7,079 nucleotides of DNA from an uncultured Paracoccus sp. (GTDB lineage Bacteria > Pseudomonadota > Alphaproteobacteria > Rhodobacterales > Rhodobacteraceae). Numbering within the stretch: position 1 is the first letter of the stretch; every line of letters starts with the position of its first letter. The stretch spans positions 1-7,079 of the forward strand of contig CALLYR010000570.1 in the NCBI GenBank assembly GCA_937859005.1, given 5' to 3'. The notes below the pieces were generated by a model. The model worked only from the letters and a program-made list of their open reading frames with translations. It was not told the origin of the DNA and made no database searches. This document shows, in pieces, positions 1 to 6,041 of this stretch. The translations under genes and the position numbers were made by a program.

Positions 1-362
1 TGACAACCCATTACCTTGAGGAAGCCGAGGACATGGCCGACCGCATCGGGGTCATCGACAAGGGGCGGCTGCTGCTGGTCCGGCCCAAGACGGAACTGAT
101 GGGCGAATTCGGGCGCAAGCGGCTGACGGTGGAACTGGACCCGCCCTTGGCCGCGCTGCCCGAGGACTGGACGGAGCGGGGCCTCAGCCTGTCGGCGGAC
201 GGGCGGGTGCTGACCTATGACTATGACGCGCGGGCGGAACGGACGGGCATCGGGCGCCTGCTGGCCGACCTGAATGCGCGCGGCGTGGGCGTGCGCGATG
301 TCGCGACCACCCAGTCCTCGCTGGAGGAGGTGTTCATGTCCCTGCTGGAGGGCAACGCATGA
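1..362 (+). CDS. ABC-2 type exporter ATP-binding protein, C-terminal part (YadG-like)
   Basis: This is the C-terminal end of an ABC transporter ATPase; the Walker A, signature and Walker B motifs lie before the window. Reading in the frame that starts at base 3, the first visible residues are TTHYLEEAEDMADRIGVIDK. This contains the H-loop histidine and the stretch typical of ABC-2 (drug/polysaccharide/lipid export) ATPases, and E. coli YadG has a very similar segment. The remaining ~90 residues form the usual C-terminal accessory domain, ending in the common pattern SSLEEVFMSLLEGNA. The stop overlaps the start of the permease gene (ATGA, 359-362), so the two are translationally coupled and should form one exporter, with this subunit on the cytoplasmic face driving transport by ATP hydrolysis. 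The substrate cannot be read from the sequence. The in-frame ATG at 33 is internal, not the start. Confidence 0.93.
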   Translation, partial: TTHYLEEAEDMADRIGVIDKGRLLLVRPKTELMGEFGRKRLTVELDPPLAALPEDWTERGLSLSADGRVLTYDYDARAERTGIGRLLADLNARGVGVRDVATTQSSLEEVFMSLLEGNA

Positions 363-1120
363 ACTGGCAATCCGTCCGGGCGATGTTCCACCACGAGATG
401 TCGCGGTTCTTCCGCACCATCTGGCAGTCGCTGGCCTCGCCCGTCCTGTCCACGGTGCTGTATTTCGTGGTCTTCGGCGCGGCCCTGGGCGGGCGCATCC
501 AGTCGGTCGAGAACGTCCCCTATGGCGCTTTCATCGTGCCGGGGCTGATGATGCTGACCGTGCTGCAGCAGTCGGTGTCGAATGCGAGCTTCGGCATCTT
601 CTTTCCCAAGTTTTCCGGCACGATCTATGAATATCTGGTCGCGCCGACCGGCTGGATCGAGGTCACGGTCGGCTTCGTCGGCGCGGCCGCCGCCAAGGCG
701 GTGCTGATCGCACTGGTGATCCTTGTGACCAGCTTCTTCTTCGTGGGCGTTCATGTGGCGCATCCGGTCTGGATGCTGGCCCTCCTGTTCCTGACGGCGC
801 TGGCGTTCTCGCTGCTGGGCTTCATCATCGGGCTGTGGGCGAAGAACTTCGAGCAGTTGCAGATCGTGCCGATGATGGTCATCACGCCGCTGGTGTTCCT
901 GGGGGGGGCCTTCTATTCGGCGTCCATGCTGCCGCCGTTCTGGCAGGGCGTGGCCAAGCTGAACCCGGTTCTTTACCTGATCTCGGGTTTCCGCTGGTCG
1001 TTCTTCGACCTCGCCGATGTGCCGGTCGGGCTGTCGCTGGCCGCGGTCGCGCTGGTGATCGTGGTCTGCATGGCCGCGATCCGGCGCATCTTCCAGACCG
1101 GCTGGCGGCTGCGGGAATAA
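359..1120 (+). CDS. ABC-2 type transporter permease (YadH-like)
   Basis: This is a 253-residue integral membrane protein, the usual size for a six-helix ABC-2 permease. Hydrophobic segments are visible at roughly residues 24-46, 54-75, 101-125, 130-155, 165-190 and 225-243. The ABC-2 signature region is clear: GGAFYSASMLPPFW from residue 182, followed by LNPVLYLISGFRW from residue 201. E. coli YadH has a close match to this block. The N-terminal amphipathic stretch before the first helix contains the basic/aromatic residues expected to contact the ATPase. The ATG at 359 overlaps the stop of the ATPase gene by four bases, fixing the start and the operon partner. The exporter probably works as a dimer of each subunit in the inner membrane. 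The substrate is unknown; YadGH-type systems lack a settled function. A run of eight G (901-908) lies in codons 181-184. The gene ends seven bases from a convergent gene. Confidence 0.93.
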   Translation: MNWQSVRAMFHHEMSRFFRTIWQSLASPVLSTVLYFVVFGAALGGRIQSVENVPYGAFIVPGLMMLTVLQQSVSNASFGIFFPKFSGTIYEYLVAPTGWIEVTVGFVGAAAAKAVLIALVILVTSFFFVGVHVAHPVWMLALLFLTALAFSLLGFIIGLWAKNFEQLQIVPMMVITPLVFLGGAFYSASMLPPFWQGVAKLNPVLYLISGFRWSFFDLADVPVGLSLAAVALVIVVCMAAIRRIFQTGWRLRE

Positions 1121-1127
1121 GGTTCGC

Positions 1128-1655
1128 TCAGCGCGGGCACAGCCGGGTCTGCGGGTCCAGCGCGACGTATTCGCGGGCGCTGATCTTCGTCATCTTCAGC
1201 GAATGGCGCCATTCATCGTTCCATTTCCGCAGGATGCCGTTCCGGTAGTGGGCGGCCATCAACTGGTCCACGATGGGCGGGATCACTTTGGTGTCGGGAA
1301 TGCGCGGCGCGTGGAAACCCACGGTCGCGTCGGGCGCAAGGCAGGCGTTGGGCAGGGTGATGAACATCGTGCAGGCCGACCGGCAATAGCCGCGAATTTC
1401 CACCGGCCGCCCCGAAGCCTCGATCCGGTTGCGCCGGTTGATCGCGGCCAGAACATTGCCGCCCTTGTCGTTGTCGATGACGATGGGGACTTCCGGCCCG
1501 TTCGGGACCGGCGAATGGGGGATATGCGGCGGAATGGGGCCGGGATTCGGGTTATAGGGGATGGGATTCCCCACGGCGACGCAGCCCGAAAGCAGGGCTG
1601 CGGACAGAAGGGCAAGGATGCGGGCGACAGGCATGGGGGGCAACATGGCCCGCAC
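1128..1655 (-). CDS. Lipoprotein with ClpP/crotonase-like Ser/His motif
   Basis: This predicted lipoprotein has about 175 residues. The N-terminus carries a hydrophobic signal peptide ending in the lipobox LLSGC, with Cys25 as the lipidation site when counted from the GTG at 1655. ATG codons at 1646 and 1634 are alternative starts that also keep the signal peptide; no clear Shine-Dalgarno decides between them. Residues ~30-57 form a Pro/Asn-rich spacer. The folded part follows, with KGGNVLAAINRR (64-75), then RGYCRSACTMF (88-98), then TVGFHAPR (111-118). This order, a GG turn, a Ser in C-x-SAC-T and a His in GFH, is what is seen in predicted periplasmic ClpP-like proteins of the COG3904 type, where Ser93 and His115 would be the catalytic or former catalytic pair. 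Any protease activity is inference. It faces the exporter operon tail to tail and is divergent from rimO. Cysteines 91, 95 and 105 could form disulfides in the periplasm. Confidence 0.82.
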   Translation of the reverse strand: MRAMLPPMPVARILALLSAALLSGCVAVGNPIPYNPNPGPIPPHIPHSPVPNGPEVPIVIDNDKGGNVLAAINRRNRIEASGRPVEIRGYCRSACTMFITLPNACLAPDATVGFHAPRIPDTKVIPPIVDQLMAAHYRNGILRKWNDEWRHSLKMTKISAREYVALDPQTRLCPR

Positions 1656-1694
1656 AAGCGCAGAAGTGAACGCACGATCCGGCGATCCGCCGCT

Positions 1695-1729
1695 TTGCGT
1701 TTCGCGCTTGCGTCGCTATATGCGCGGGC
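1695..1729 (+). promoter_or_regulatory. Candidate promoter for rimO, possibly leaderless
   Basis: TTGCGT (1695-1700) and TATATG (1717-1722) are separated by 16 bases and resemble a sigma-70 type -35/-10 pair. Transcription would begin about seven bases after the -10 box, at 1729-1730, which is the first base of the rimO ATG. No Shine-Dalgarno-like sequence lies in front of that ATG, which fits a leaderless mRNA. This is inferred from spacing and sequence only. An obvious counterpart promoter for the divergent lipoprotein gene was not found in 1656-1729. Confidence 0.4.
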
Positions 1730-3112
1730 ATGACCCTGAACCCGCCCCTTCTGCGCCCCGATCTTGCCCCTGCGCCCATCTTCGACGCCCCGCGGCGCGA
1801 AGGGCAGCCGACCATCGGCATGGTCAGCCTCGGCTGTCCCAAGGCGCTGGTGGACAGCGAACGCATCCTGACCCGCCTGCGCGCCGAGGGTTATGCGATC
1901 AGCCCCGCCTATGCCGGCGCGGATGCGGTGATCGTGAACACCTGCGGCTTTCTCGACAGCGCCAAGGCCGAAAGCCTGGAGGCGATCGGCGAGGCGCTGG
2001 CGGAAAACGGCCGCGTCATCGTCACCGGCTGCCTGGGGGCGGAACCGGAATACATCACCGGCGCCCATCCCCGCGTGCTGGCCGTGACCGGGCCGCATCA
2101 GTACGAACAGGTGCTGGATGCGGTCCATGCCGCGGTGCCGCCGTCGCCCGACCCCTTCATCGACCTGCTGCCCGCGTCGGGCGTGCGGCTGACCCCGCGC
2201 CACTACGCCTATCTGAAGATTTCCGAGGGCTGCAACCACGCCTGCAAGTTCTGCATCATCCCCGACATGCGCGGGAAACTGGTCAGCCGCCCGGCCCATG
2301 CGGTCGTGCGCGAGGCGGAAAAGCTGGTCGAATCCGGCGTGCGCGAGTTGCTGGTGATCTCGCAGGACACCAGCGCCTATGGTCTGGACCGCAAGTTTGC
2401 CACCGAACGCGGCCACCGCGCGCATATCACCGATCTGGCCCGCGATCTGGGCGGCCTGGGGGCGTGGGTGCGGCTGCATTACGTCTATCCCTATCCCCAT
2501 GTGCGCGACCTGATCCCGCTGATGGCCGCCCATTCTGAAATGGGGGGGCTGGTGCTGCCCTATCTGGACATCCCGTTCCAGCACGCCCATCCCGACACGT
2601 TGCGTCGCATGGCCCGGCCCGCCGCTGCGGCAAAGACGCTGGACGAGATCGCCGCCTGGCGCGCGGTCTGTCCCGACATCACCCTGCGGTCCACCTTCAT
2701 CGTCGGCTATCCGGGCGAGACCGAGGCCGAGTTCCAGACCCTGCTCGACTGGCTGGACGAGGCGCAACTGGATCGCGTGGGCTGTTTCCAGTACGAGAAC
2801 GTCAAGGGCGCCCGCGCCAACGACCTGCCCGGCCATGTGCCCGATGAGGTGAAACAGGACCGCTGGGACCGTTTCATGGAAAAGGCGCAGGCGATTTCGG
2901 CCGCGAAACTGGCCGCCAAGGTCGGCACTCGCCAGCAGGTCATCGTGGACAGCGTGGATGCGGACGGCGCCACCTGCCGCACCCGCGCCGACGCGCCGGA
3001 AATCGACGGCAACCTGTTCATCGACGAGGGCTTCGAGCAGCTTTCCCCCGGCGACATGCTGACGGTCACCGTGGACGAGGCGTCCGAATACGACCTGTGG
3101 GGACGGGCATAG
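1730..3112 (+). CDS. rimO: Ribosomal protein S12 methylthiotransferase RimO
   Basis: RimO is a radical-SAM enzyme that adds a methylthio group to the conserved aspartate of ribosomal protein S12, using two [4Fe-4S] clusters and S-adenosylmethionine. The 460-residue product has all three parts. The N-terminal MTTase domain holds the cluster cysteines Cys36 (SLGCPKALVDSE), Cys72 (NTCGFLDSAKAES) and Cys101 (TGCLGAEPEYI). The radical-SAM core has the CX3CX2C motif CNHACKFC at Cys168, 172 and 175, followed by IIPDMRGK. The C-terminal TRAM domain occupies about residues 385-460 and ends in YDLWGRA. The LGCPKALVDSE and CNHACKFCIIP versions point to RimO rather than the tRNA enzyme MiaB. The N-terminus is about 20-25 residues longer than the conserved domain needs. 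The ATG at 1730 is the only sensible start. The stop overlaps the next gene start (TAGTG), so rimO leads a co-transcribed group. Confidence 0.96.
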   Translation: MTLNPPLLRPDLAPAPIFDAPRREGQPTIGMVSLGCPKALVDSERILTRLRAEGYAISPAYAGADAVIVNTCGFLDSAKAESLEAIGEALAENGRVIVTGCLGAEPEYITGAHPRVLAVTGPHQYEQVLDAVHAAVPPSPDPFIDLLPASGVRLTPRHYAYLKISEGCNHACKFCIIPDMRGKLVSRPAHAVVREAEKLVESGVRELLVISQDTSAYGLDRKFATERGHRAHITDLARDLGGLGAWVRLHYVYPYPHVRDLIPLMAAHSEMGGLVLPYLDIPFQHAHPDTLRRMARPAAAAKTLDEIAAWRAVCPDITLRSTFIVGYPGETEAEFQTLLDWLDEAQLDRVGCFQYENVKGARANDLPGHVPDEVKQDRWDRFMEKAQAISAAKLAAKVGTRQQVIVDSVDADGATCRTRADAPEIDGNLFIDEGFEQLSPGDMLTVTVDEASEYDLWGRA

Positions 3113-4005
3113 TGCTGGGGCTGGGGGGACGGCGCGCGCCTGACCTGCCCAAATGGGATGCGGACGGCCGATCGAAAAAACCTGCCATCGTCGGCATCGG
3201 CGCGCAGAAGGCCGGCACCACCTGGCTGTCGCAGATGCTGTCCCAGCATCCGCAGGTCTGGACGCCGCCCTTCAAGGAAGCGCAGTATTTCAACTATCTG
3301 TACTGCCCCGAACACCGCGACTGGCTGCCCTGGCATTTCAGGCGCGCGCGCCAGAACCAGCAGAAACGCCATGATGCCCGCGGCGAGACGATGCCCGCGC
3401 CGCTGTCGGCCTATCTCGACCGGATCACGCGGGGCGAGATGTTCACGAACCACTGGTACAAGCAGATCTTCGCCCCCGCGCCCGAAGGCGTGCAGCCCTG
3501 CGACATCACCCCCGAATATTCGACCCTGCCGGATGAAGGCGTCGAGTTCGTGGCGAAGTTCCTGCCCAAGGCGCGCTTCATCTATATCATCCGCCACCCG
3601 GTCGATCGGGCGGTCAGCCAGTTGAAGATGAACCTGACCCGCAAGGGCCGCAAACCCGCGACACTGGACGCCTGGATGCAGGAGATCGAGGACCCGGTGC
3701 TGCTGGACCGGGGCGACTACGCGGCCTATGTCCCGCGCTGGCGGGCGCATTTCGGCGAGGACCGGCTGCTGATCGTTCCCTTTGGCCAGATCGCGCGCGA
3801 CCCCGTGGGCCTGCTGCGCCGGATCGAGGCCTTCACCGGCCTGCCCGCGCATGACTATCGCAACGCCGATGCCAAGGTCTTTGCCGCCCCGTCCGGCCTG
3901 TCGGTCCCGCCCGAGGCCCGCGCCGCCCTGCGCGCGAAGCTGGCGGGGCAGTTCGATTTCCTGGAAGCCCAGTTCGGATGCGAGTTCACGGATCAGATCC
4001 GGTGA
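3112..4005 (+). CDS. PAPS-dependent sulfotransferase family protein
   Basis: This is a predicted cytosolic sulfotransferase of about 297 residues that would move a sulfuryl group from PAPS to a hydroxyl or amino acceptor. The 5'-phosphosulfate binding loop is clear near the N-terminus: IVGIGAQKAGTTWL, with Lys33, Thr36 and Thr37. The 3'-phosphate binding motif is FIYIIRHPVDRAVSQ, with Arg161 and Ser169. Between them, FKEAQYFNYLY resembles the acceptor-side KE-x-x-[YF]F segment of bacterial and heparan N-sulfotransferase-like enzymes. The acceptor cannot be deduced; surface polysaccharide, lipid or a small molecule are all possible. I chose the GTG at 3112 because it overlaps the rimO stop by one base (TAGTG). 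A GTG at 3097, 15 bases upstream and inside rimO, would add five residues. Its stop overlaps the GTG of the following membrane protein, linking the two. Base composition matches its neighbours. Confidence 0.88.
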   Translation: MLGLGGRRAPDLPKWDADGRSKKPAIVGIGAQKAGTTWLSQMLSQHPQVWTPPFKEAQYFNYLYCPEHRDWLPWHFRRARQNQQKRHDARGETMPAPLSAYLDRITRGEMFTNHWYKQIFAPAPEGVQPCDITPEYSTLPDEGVEFVAKFLPKARFIYIIRHPVDRAVSQLKMNLTRKGRKPATLDAWMQEIEDPVLLDRGDYAAYVPRWRAHFGEDRLLIVPFGQIARDPVGLLRRIEAFTGLPAHDYRNADAKVFAAPSGLSVPPEARAALRAKLAGQFDFLEAQFGCEFTDQIR

Positions 4006-4346
4006 GGCTGGTCTGGCGCGCCATCGAGGTGGCGAGCCTGTCTTTCGTGGCCTTGATGGTCGCAGGAGGGATCGCATCGCTGTGGTTGCCGGATCGGAAC
4101 CGCACGGATTTCGAGACTGCCTGCTACTGGACCGATGCCATGCTGGTCTTTGTCCAATGCGGCGACGATGCATGGCTGGGCTGGCTGCGCGAGGCGATCT
4201 ATAATCTTTACTTCACGATGTTCTTTCCACTTGTTCCGATTGGCTGGCCTTACCTGATCGCTGGCCTTGCGGCATGGGCCGCCGTGATCATCGCCGGCGT
4301 GACCCTGTGGCGCGCGGCCTCCCGGCGCTTCACCTCTGCCCGTTGA
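4002..4346 (+). CDS. Small membrane protein coupled to the sulfotransferase
   Basis: I do not recognise this protein of about 114 residues. The start is taken as the GTG at 4002, which overlaps the sulfotransferase stop in GTGA, an arrangement typical of coupled translation. An in-frame ATG at 3978 would add eight unconvincing residues and a 28-base overlap. There are strongly hydrophobic segments at about residues 8-29 and 84-103, and an aromatic-rich one at 66-82 (YNLYFTMFFPLVPIGW). Basic ends (RLVWR at the front, RAASRRF at the back) favour both termini in the cytoplasm, so the 66-82 segment may be half-buried or re-entrant. That would put the acidic 30-65 loop, with Cys41 and Cys53, in the periplasm. 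The coupling suggests a shared job with the sulfotransferase, for example anchoring or moving its product, but this is inference. One 60-base line (4201-4260) contains only 26 G+C, mainly because of Phe/Tyr/Ile codons. Confidence 0.7.
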   Translation: MRLVWRAIEVASLSFVALMVAGGIASLWLPDRNRTDFETACYWTDAMLVFVQCGDDAWLGWLREAIYNLYFTMFFPLVPIGWPYLIAGLAAWAAVIIAGVTLWRAASRRFTSAR

Positions 4347-4357
4347 TCGCCTACATA
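4329..4357 (+). promoter_or_regulatory. Weak candidate promoter for ettA
   Basis: TTCACC (4329-4334) and TACATA (4352-4357) are 17 bases apart and each matches four of six consensus sigma-70 positions. A start near 4364 would give a leader of about 22 bases containing the ettA ribosome binding site. It would let ettA be expressed apart from the rimO group. Chance matches of this quality are common, so support is low. Confidence 0.25.
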
Positions 4358-4374
4358 CCCTGCAACCAGCGGAC

Positions 4375-4379
4375 AGGAG
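4375..4379 (+). promoter_or_regulatory. Shine-Dalgarno site of ettA
   Basis: AGGAG lies six bases ahead of the ATG at 4386. This is the clearest ribosome binding site among the plus-strand genes and fixes the ettA start. The genes before it rely on stop/start overlap instead. Confidence 0.75.
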
Positions 4380-4385
4380 CGGATC

Positions 4386-6041
4386 ATGGCCTCGTATCAG
4401 TATGTCTATCACATGGACGGCGTGTCCAAGACCTATGGCAGCGGAAAGAAGACCTTCGAGAACATCCGCCTGAACTTCCTGCCCGGCGTCAAGATCGGCG
4501 TCGTGGGCGTCAATGGCGCGGGGAAATCCACGCTGCTGCGGATCATGGCCGGCATCGACAAGGATTTCCAGGGCGAGGCCTGGGCTGCCAAGGGCGCAAC
4601 CGTGGGATACCTGCCGCAGGAACCGCAGCTTGACCCGCAGTTGAACGTGCGCGGCAACGTCATGGAGGGCGTCAAGGCCAAGCAGGCCAAGCTCGACCGC
4701 TACAACGAACTGGCGATGAACTATTCCGACGAGACGGCCGACGAGATGGCCGCCCTGCAGGACGAGATCGACGCCCAGAACCTGTGGGATCTGGACAGCC
4801 AGGTGGACATCGCGATGGAGGCGCTGCGCTGCCCGCCTGACGACGCCGATGTGGAAACGCTTTCCGGGGGCGAACGGCGGCGGGTCGCGCTGTGCAAGCT
4901 GCTGCTGGAGGCGCCGGACATGCTGCTTCTGGACGAGCCGACCAACCATCTGGACGCCGAAACCATCGCCTGGCTGCAAAAGCACCTGATCGAATATCCC
5001 GGCACCATCCTGACGGTGACGCACGACCGCTATTTCCTGGACGACATCACCAGCTGGATCCTGGAACTGGACCGTGGCCGGGGCATCCCCTACGAGGGCA
5101 ACTATTCCGCGTGGCTGGAGCAGAAGGCCAGGCGCATGGCGCAGGAGGCCCGCGAGGACAAGGCCAAGCAGAAGCAGCTGGAACGCGAACTCGACTGGAT
5201 TCGTGCCGGGGCCAAGGCACGGCAGGCCAAGCAGAAGGCTCGGATCAACGCCTATAACGAACTGGCCGGCAAGTCCGAGCGCGAAAAGATCAACAACGCC
5301 CAGATCATCATCCCCAACGGCGAGCGGCTGGGCGGCAAGGTGATCGAGGTCGCCGGCCTGAAGAAGGCCATGGGCGACAAGCTGCTGATCGAGGATCTGA
5401 GCTTTACCGTCCCGCCCGGTGCCATCGTGGGCGTCATCGGACCGAACGGCGCGGGCAAATCGACGCTGTTCCGCATGATCACCGGCAACGAACAGCCCGA
5501 CGAAGGCCAGATCGTGCTGGGCGACACGGTGCAGCTGTCTTATGTCGATCAGTCCCGCGACGCGCTGAACCCCGAGGCGACCGTGTGGGAAGAAATCAGC
5601 GGCGGCGCCGAGATCATCCAGCTGGGCGAGGCCACGATGAACAGCCGCGCCTATTGCGGGGCCTTCAACTTCAAGGGCGGCGACCAGCAGAAAAAGGTGG
5701 GCCTGCTGTCAGGGGGCGAACGCAACCGCGTTCACATGGCGAAGCTGCTGAAATCAGGCGGCAACGTCCTGCTGCTGGACGAGCCGACCAACGACCTGGA
5801 CGTGGAAACCCTGCAGGCGCTGGAAGCCGCGCTGGAGGATTTCGCCGGCTGCGCCGTCATCATCTCGCACGACCGTTTCTTTTTGGACCGGCTGTGCACG
5901 CATATCCTCGCCTTCGAGGGCGACGCGCATGTCGAGTGGTTCGAGGGGAACTTCGAGGCGTATGAGGAAGACAAGGTGCGGCGGCTGGGGCCGGACTCGA
6001 TCGAGCCGAAGCGGGTGAAGTACAAGAAGTTTACGCGTTGA
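4386..6041 (+). CDS. ettA: Energy-dependent translational throttle protein EttA (ABC-F)
   Basis: EttA is a soluble ABC-F ATPase that binds the ribosomal E site and gates the first peptide bond according to the ATP/ADP ratio. The 551-residue product has the family's usual length and two complete ABC domains. In domain 1, Walker A is GVNGAGKST (41-49), the signature LSGGE starts at 159, and Walker B MLLLDEPTNHLD spans 179-190. In domain 2, Walker A is GPNGAGKST (352-360), the signature LSGGE starts at 441, and Walker B VLLLDEPTNDLD spans 461-472. Between them is the charged helical P-site tRNA interaction linker (about 240-305), with LDWIRAGAKARQAKQKAR. No transmembrane part is present. The C-terminus ends in RVKYKKFTR, as in intact EttA proteins, so the gene is complete despite bordering foreign-looking DNA. 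EttA is preferred over Uup or YheS because of the short C-terminus and the linker. Its final 11 bases are overlapped by the opposite-strand gene. Confidence 0.96.
   Translation: MASYQYVYHMDGVSKTYGSGKKTFENIRLNFLPGVKIGVVGVNGAGKSTLLRIMAGIDKDFQGEAWAAKGATVGYLPQEPQLDPQLNVRGNVMEGVKAKQAKLDRYNELAMNYSDETADEMAALQDEIDAQNLWDLDSQVDIAMEALRCPPDDADVETLSGGERRRVALCKLLLEAPDMLLLDEPTNHLDAETIAWLQKHLIEYPGTILTVTHDRYFLDDITSWILELDRGRGIPYEGNYSAWLEQKARRMAQEAREDKAKQKQLERELDWIRAGAKARQAKQKARINAYNELAGKSEREKINNAQIIIPNGERLGGKVIEVAGLKKAMGDKLLIEDLSFTVPPGAIVGVIGPNGAGKSTLFRMITGNEQPDEGQIVLGDTVQLSYVDQSRDALNPEATVWEEISGGAEIIQLGEATMNSRAYCGAFNFKGGDQQKKVGLLSGGERNRVHMAKLLKSGGNVLLLDEPTNDLDVETLQALEAALEDFAGCAVIISHDRFFLDRLCTHILAFEGDAHVEWFEGNFEAYEEDKVRRLGPDSIEPKRVKYKKFTR

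Noticed and set aside
221..763. Minus-strand open frame opposite the exporter genes
   Set aside because: Antisense to the ATPase end and permease, His/Arg/Asp-rich, no motifs.
1203..1733. Plus-strand open frame opposite the lipoprotein gene
   Set aside because: The minus-strand reading has a lipobox and motif order expected of a real protein; the plus reading is Arg/Gly-rich without motifs.
1561..2538. Plus-strand frame overlapping the first half of rimO
   Set aside because: Arg/Pro/Ala-rich out-of-frame reading; all iron-sulfur motifs are in the rimO frame.
1283..2836. Long minus-strand open frame (517 codons) opposite the lipoprotein gene and rimO
   Set aside because: Low-complexity Arg/Gly/His/Gln-rich translation with no domain. 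It overlaps the well-supported rimO and shares the strand of the lipoprotein in another frame; a GC-rich antisense shadow.
2707..4173. Long minus-strand open frame (488 codons) opposite rimO and the sulfotransferase
   Set aside because: Arg/Gln/Gly-rich translation without motifs, fully antisense to two clear genes.
3993..5024. Minus-strand open frame opposite the membrane protein and ettA
   Set aside because: Composition is that of an antisense shadow; the opposite strand carries EttA Walker and signature motifs.
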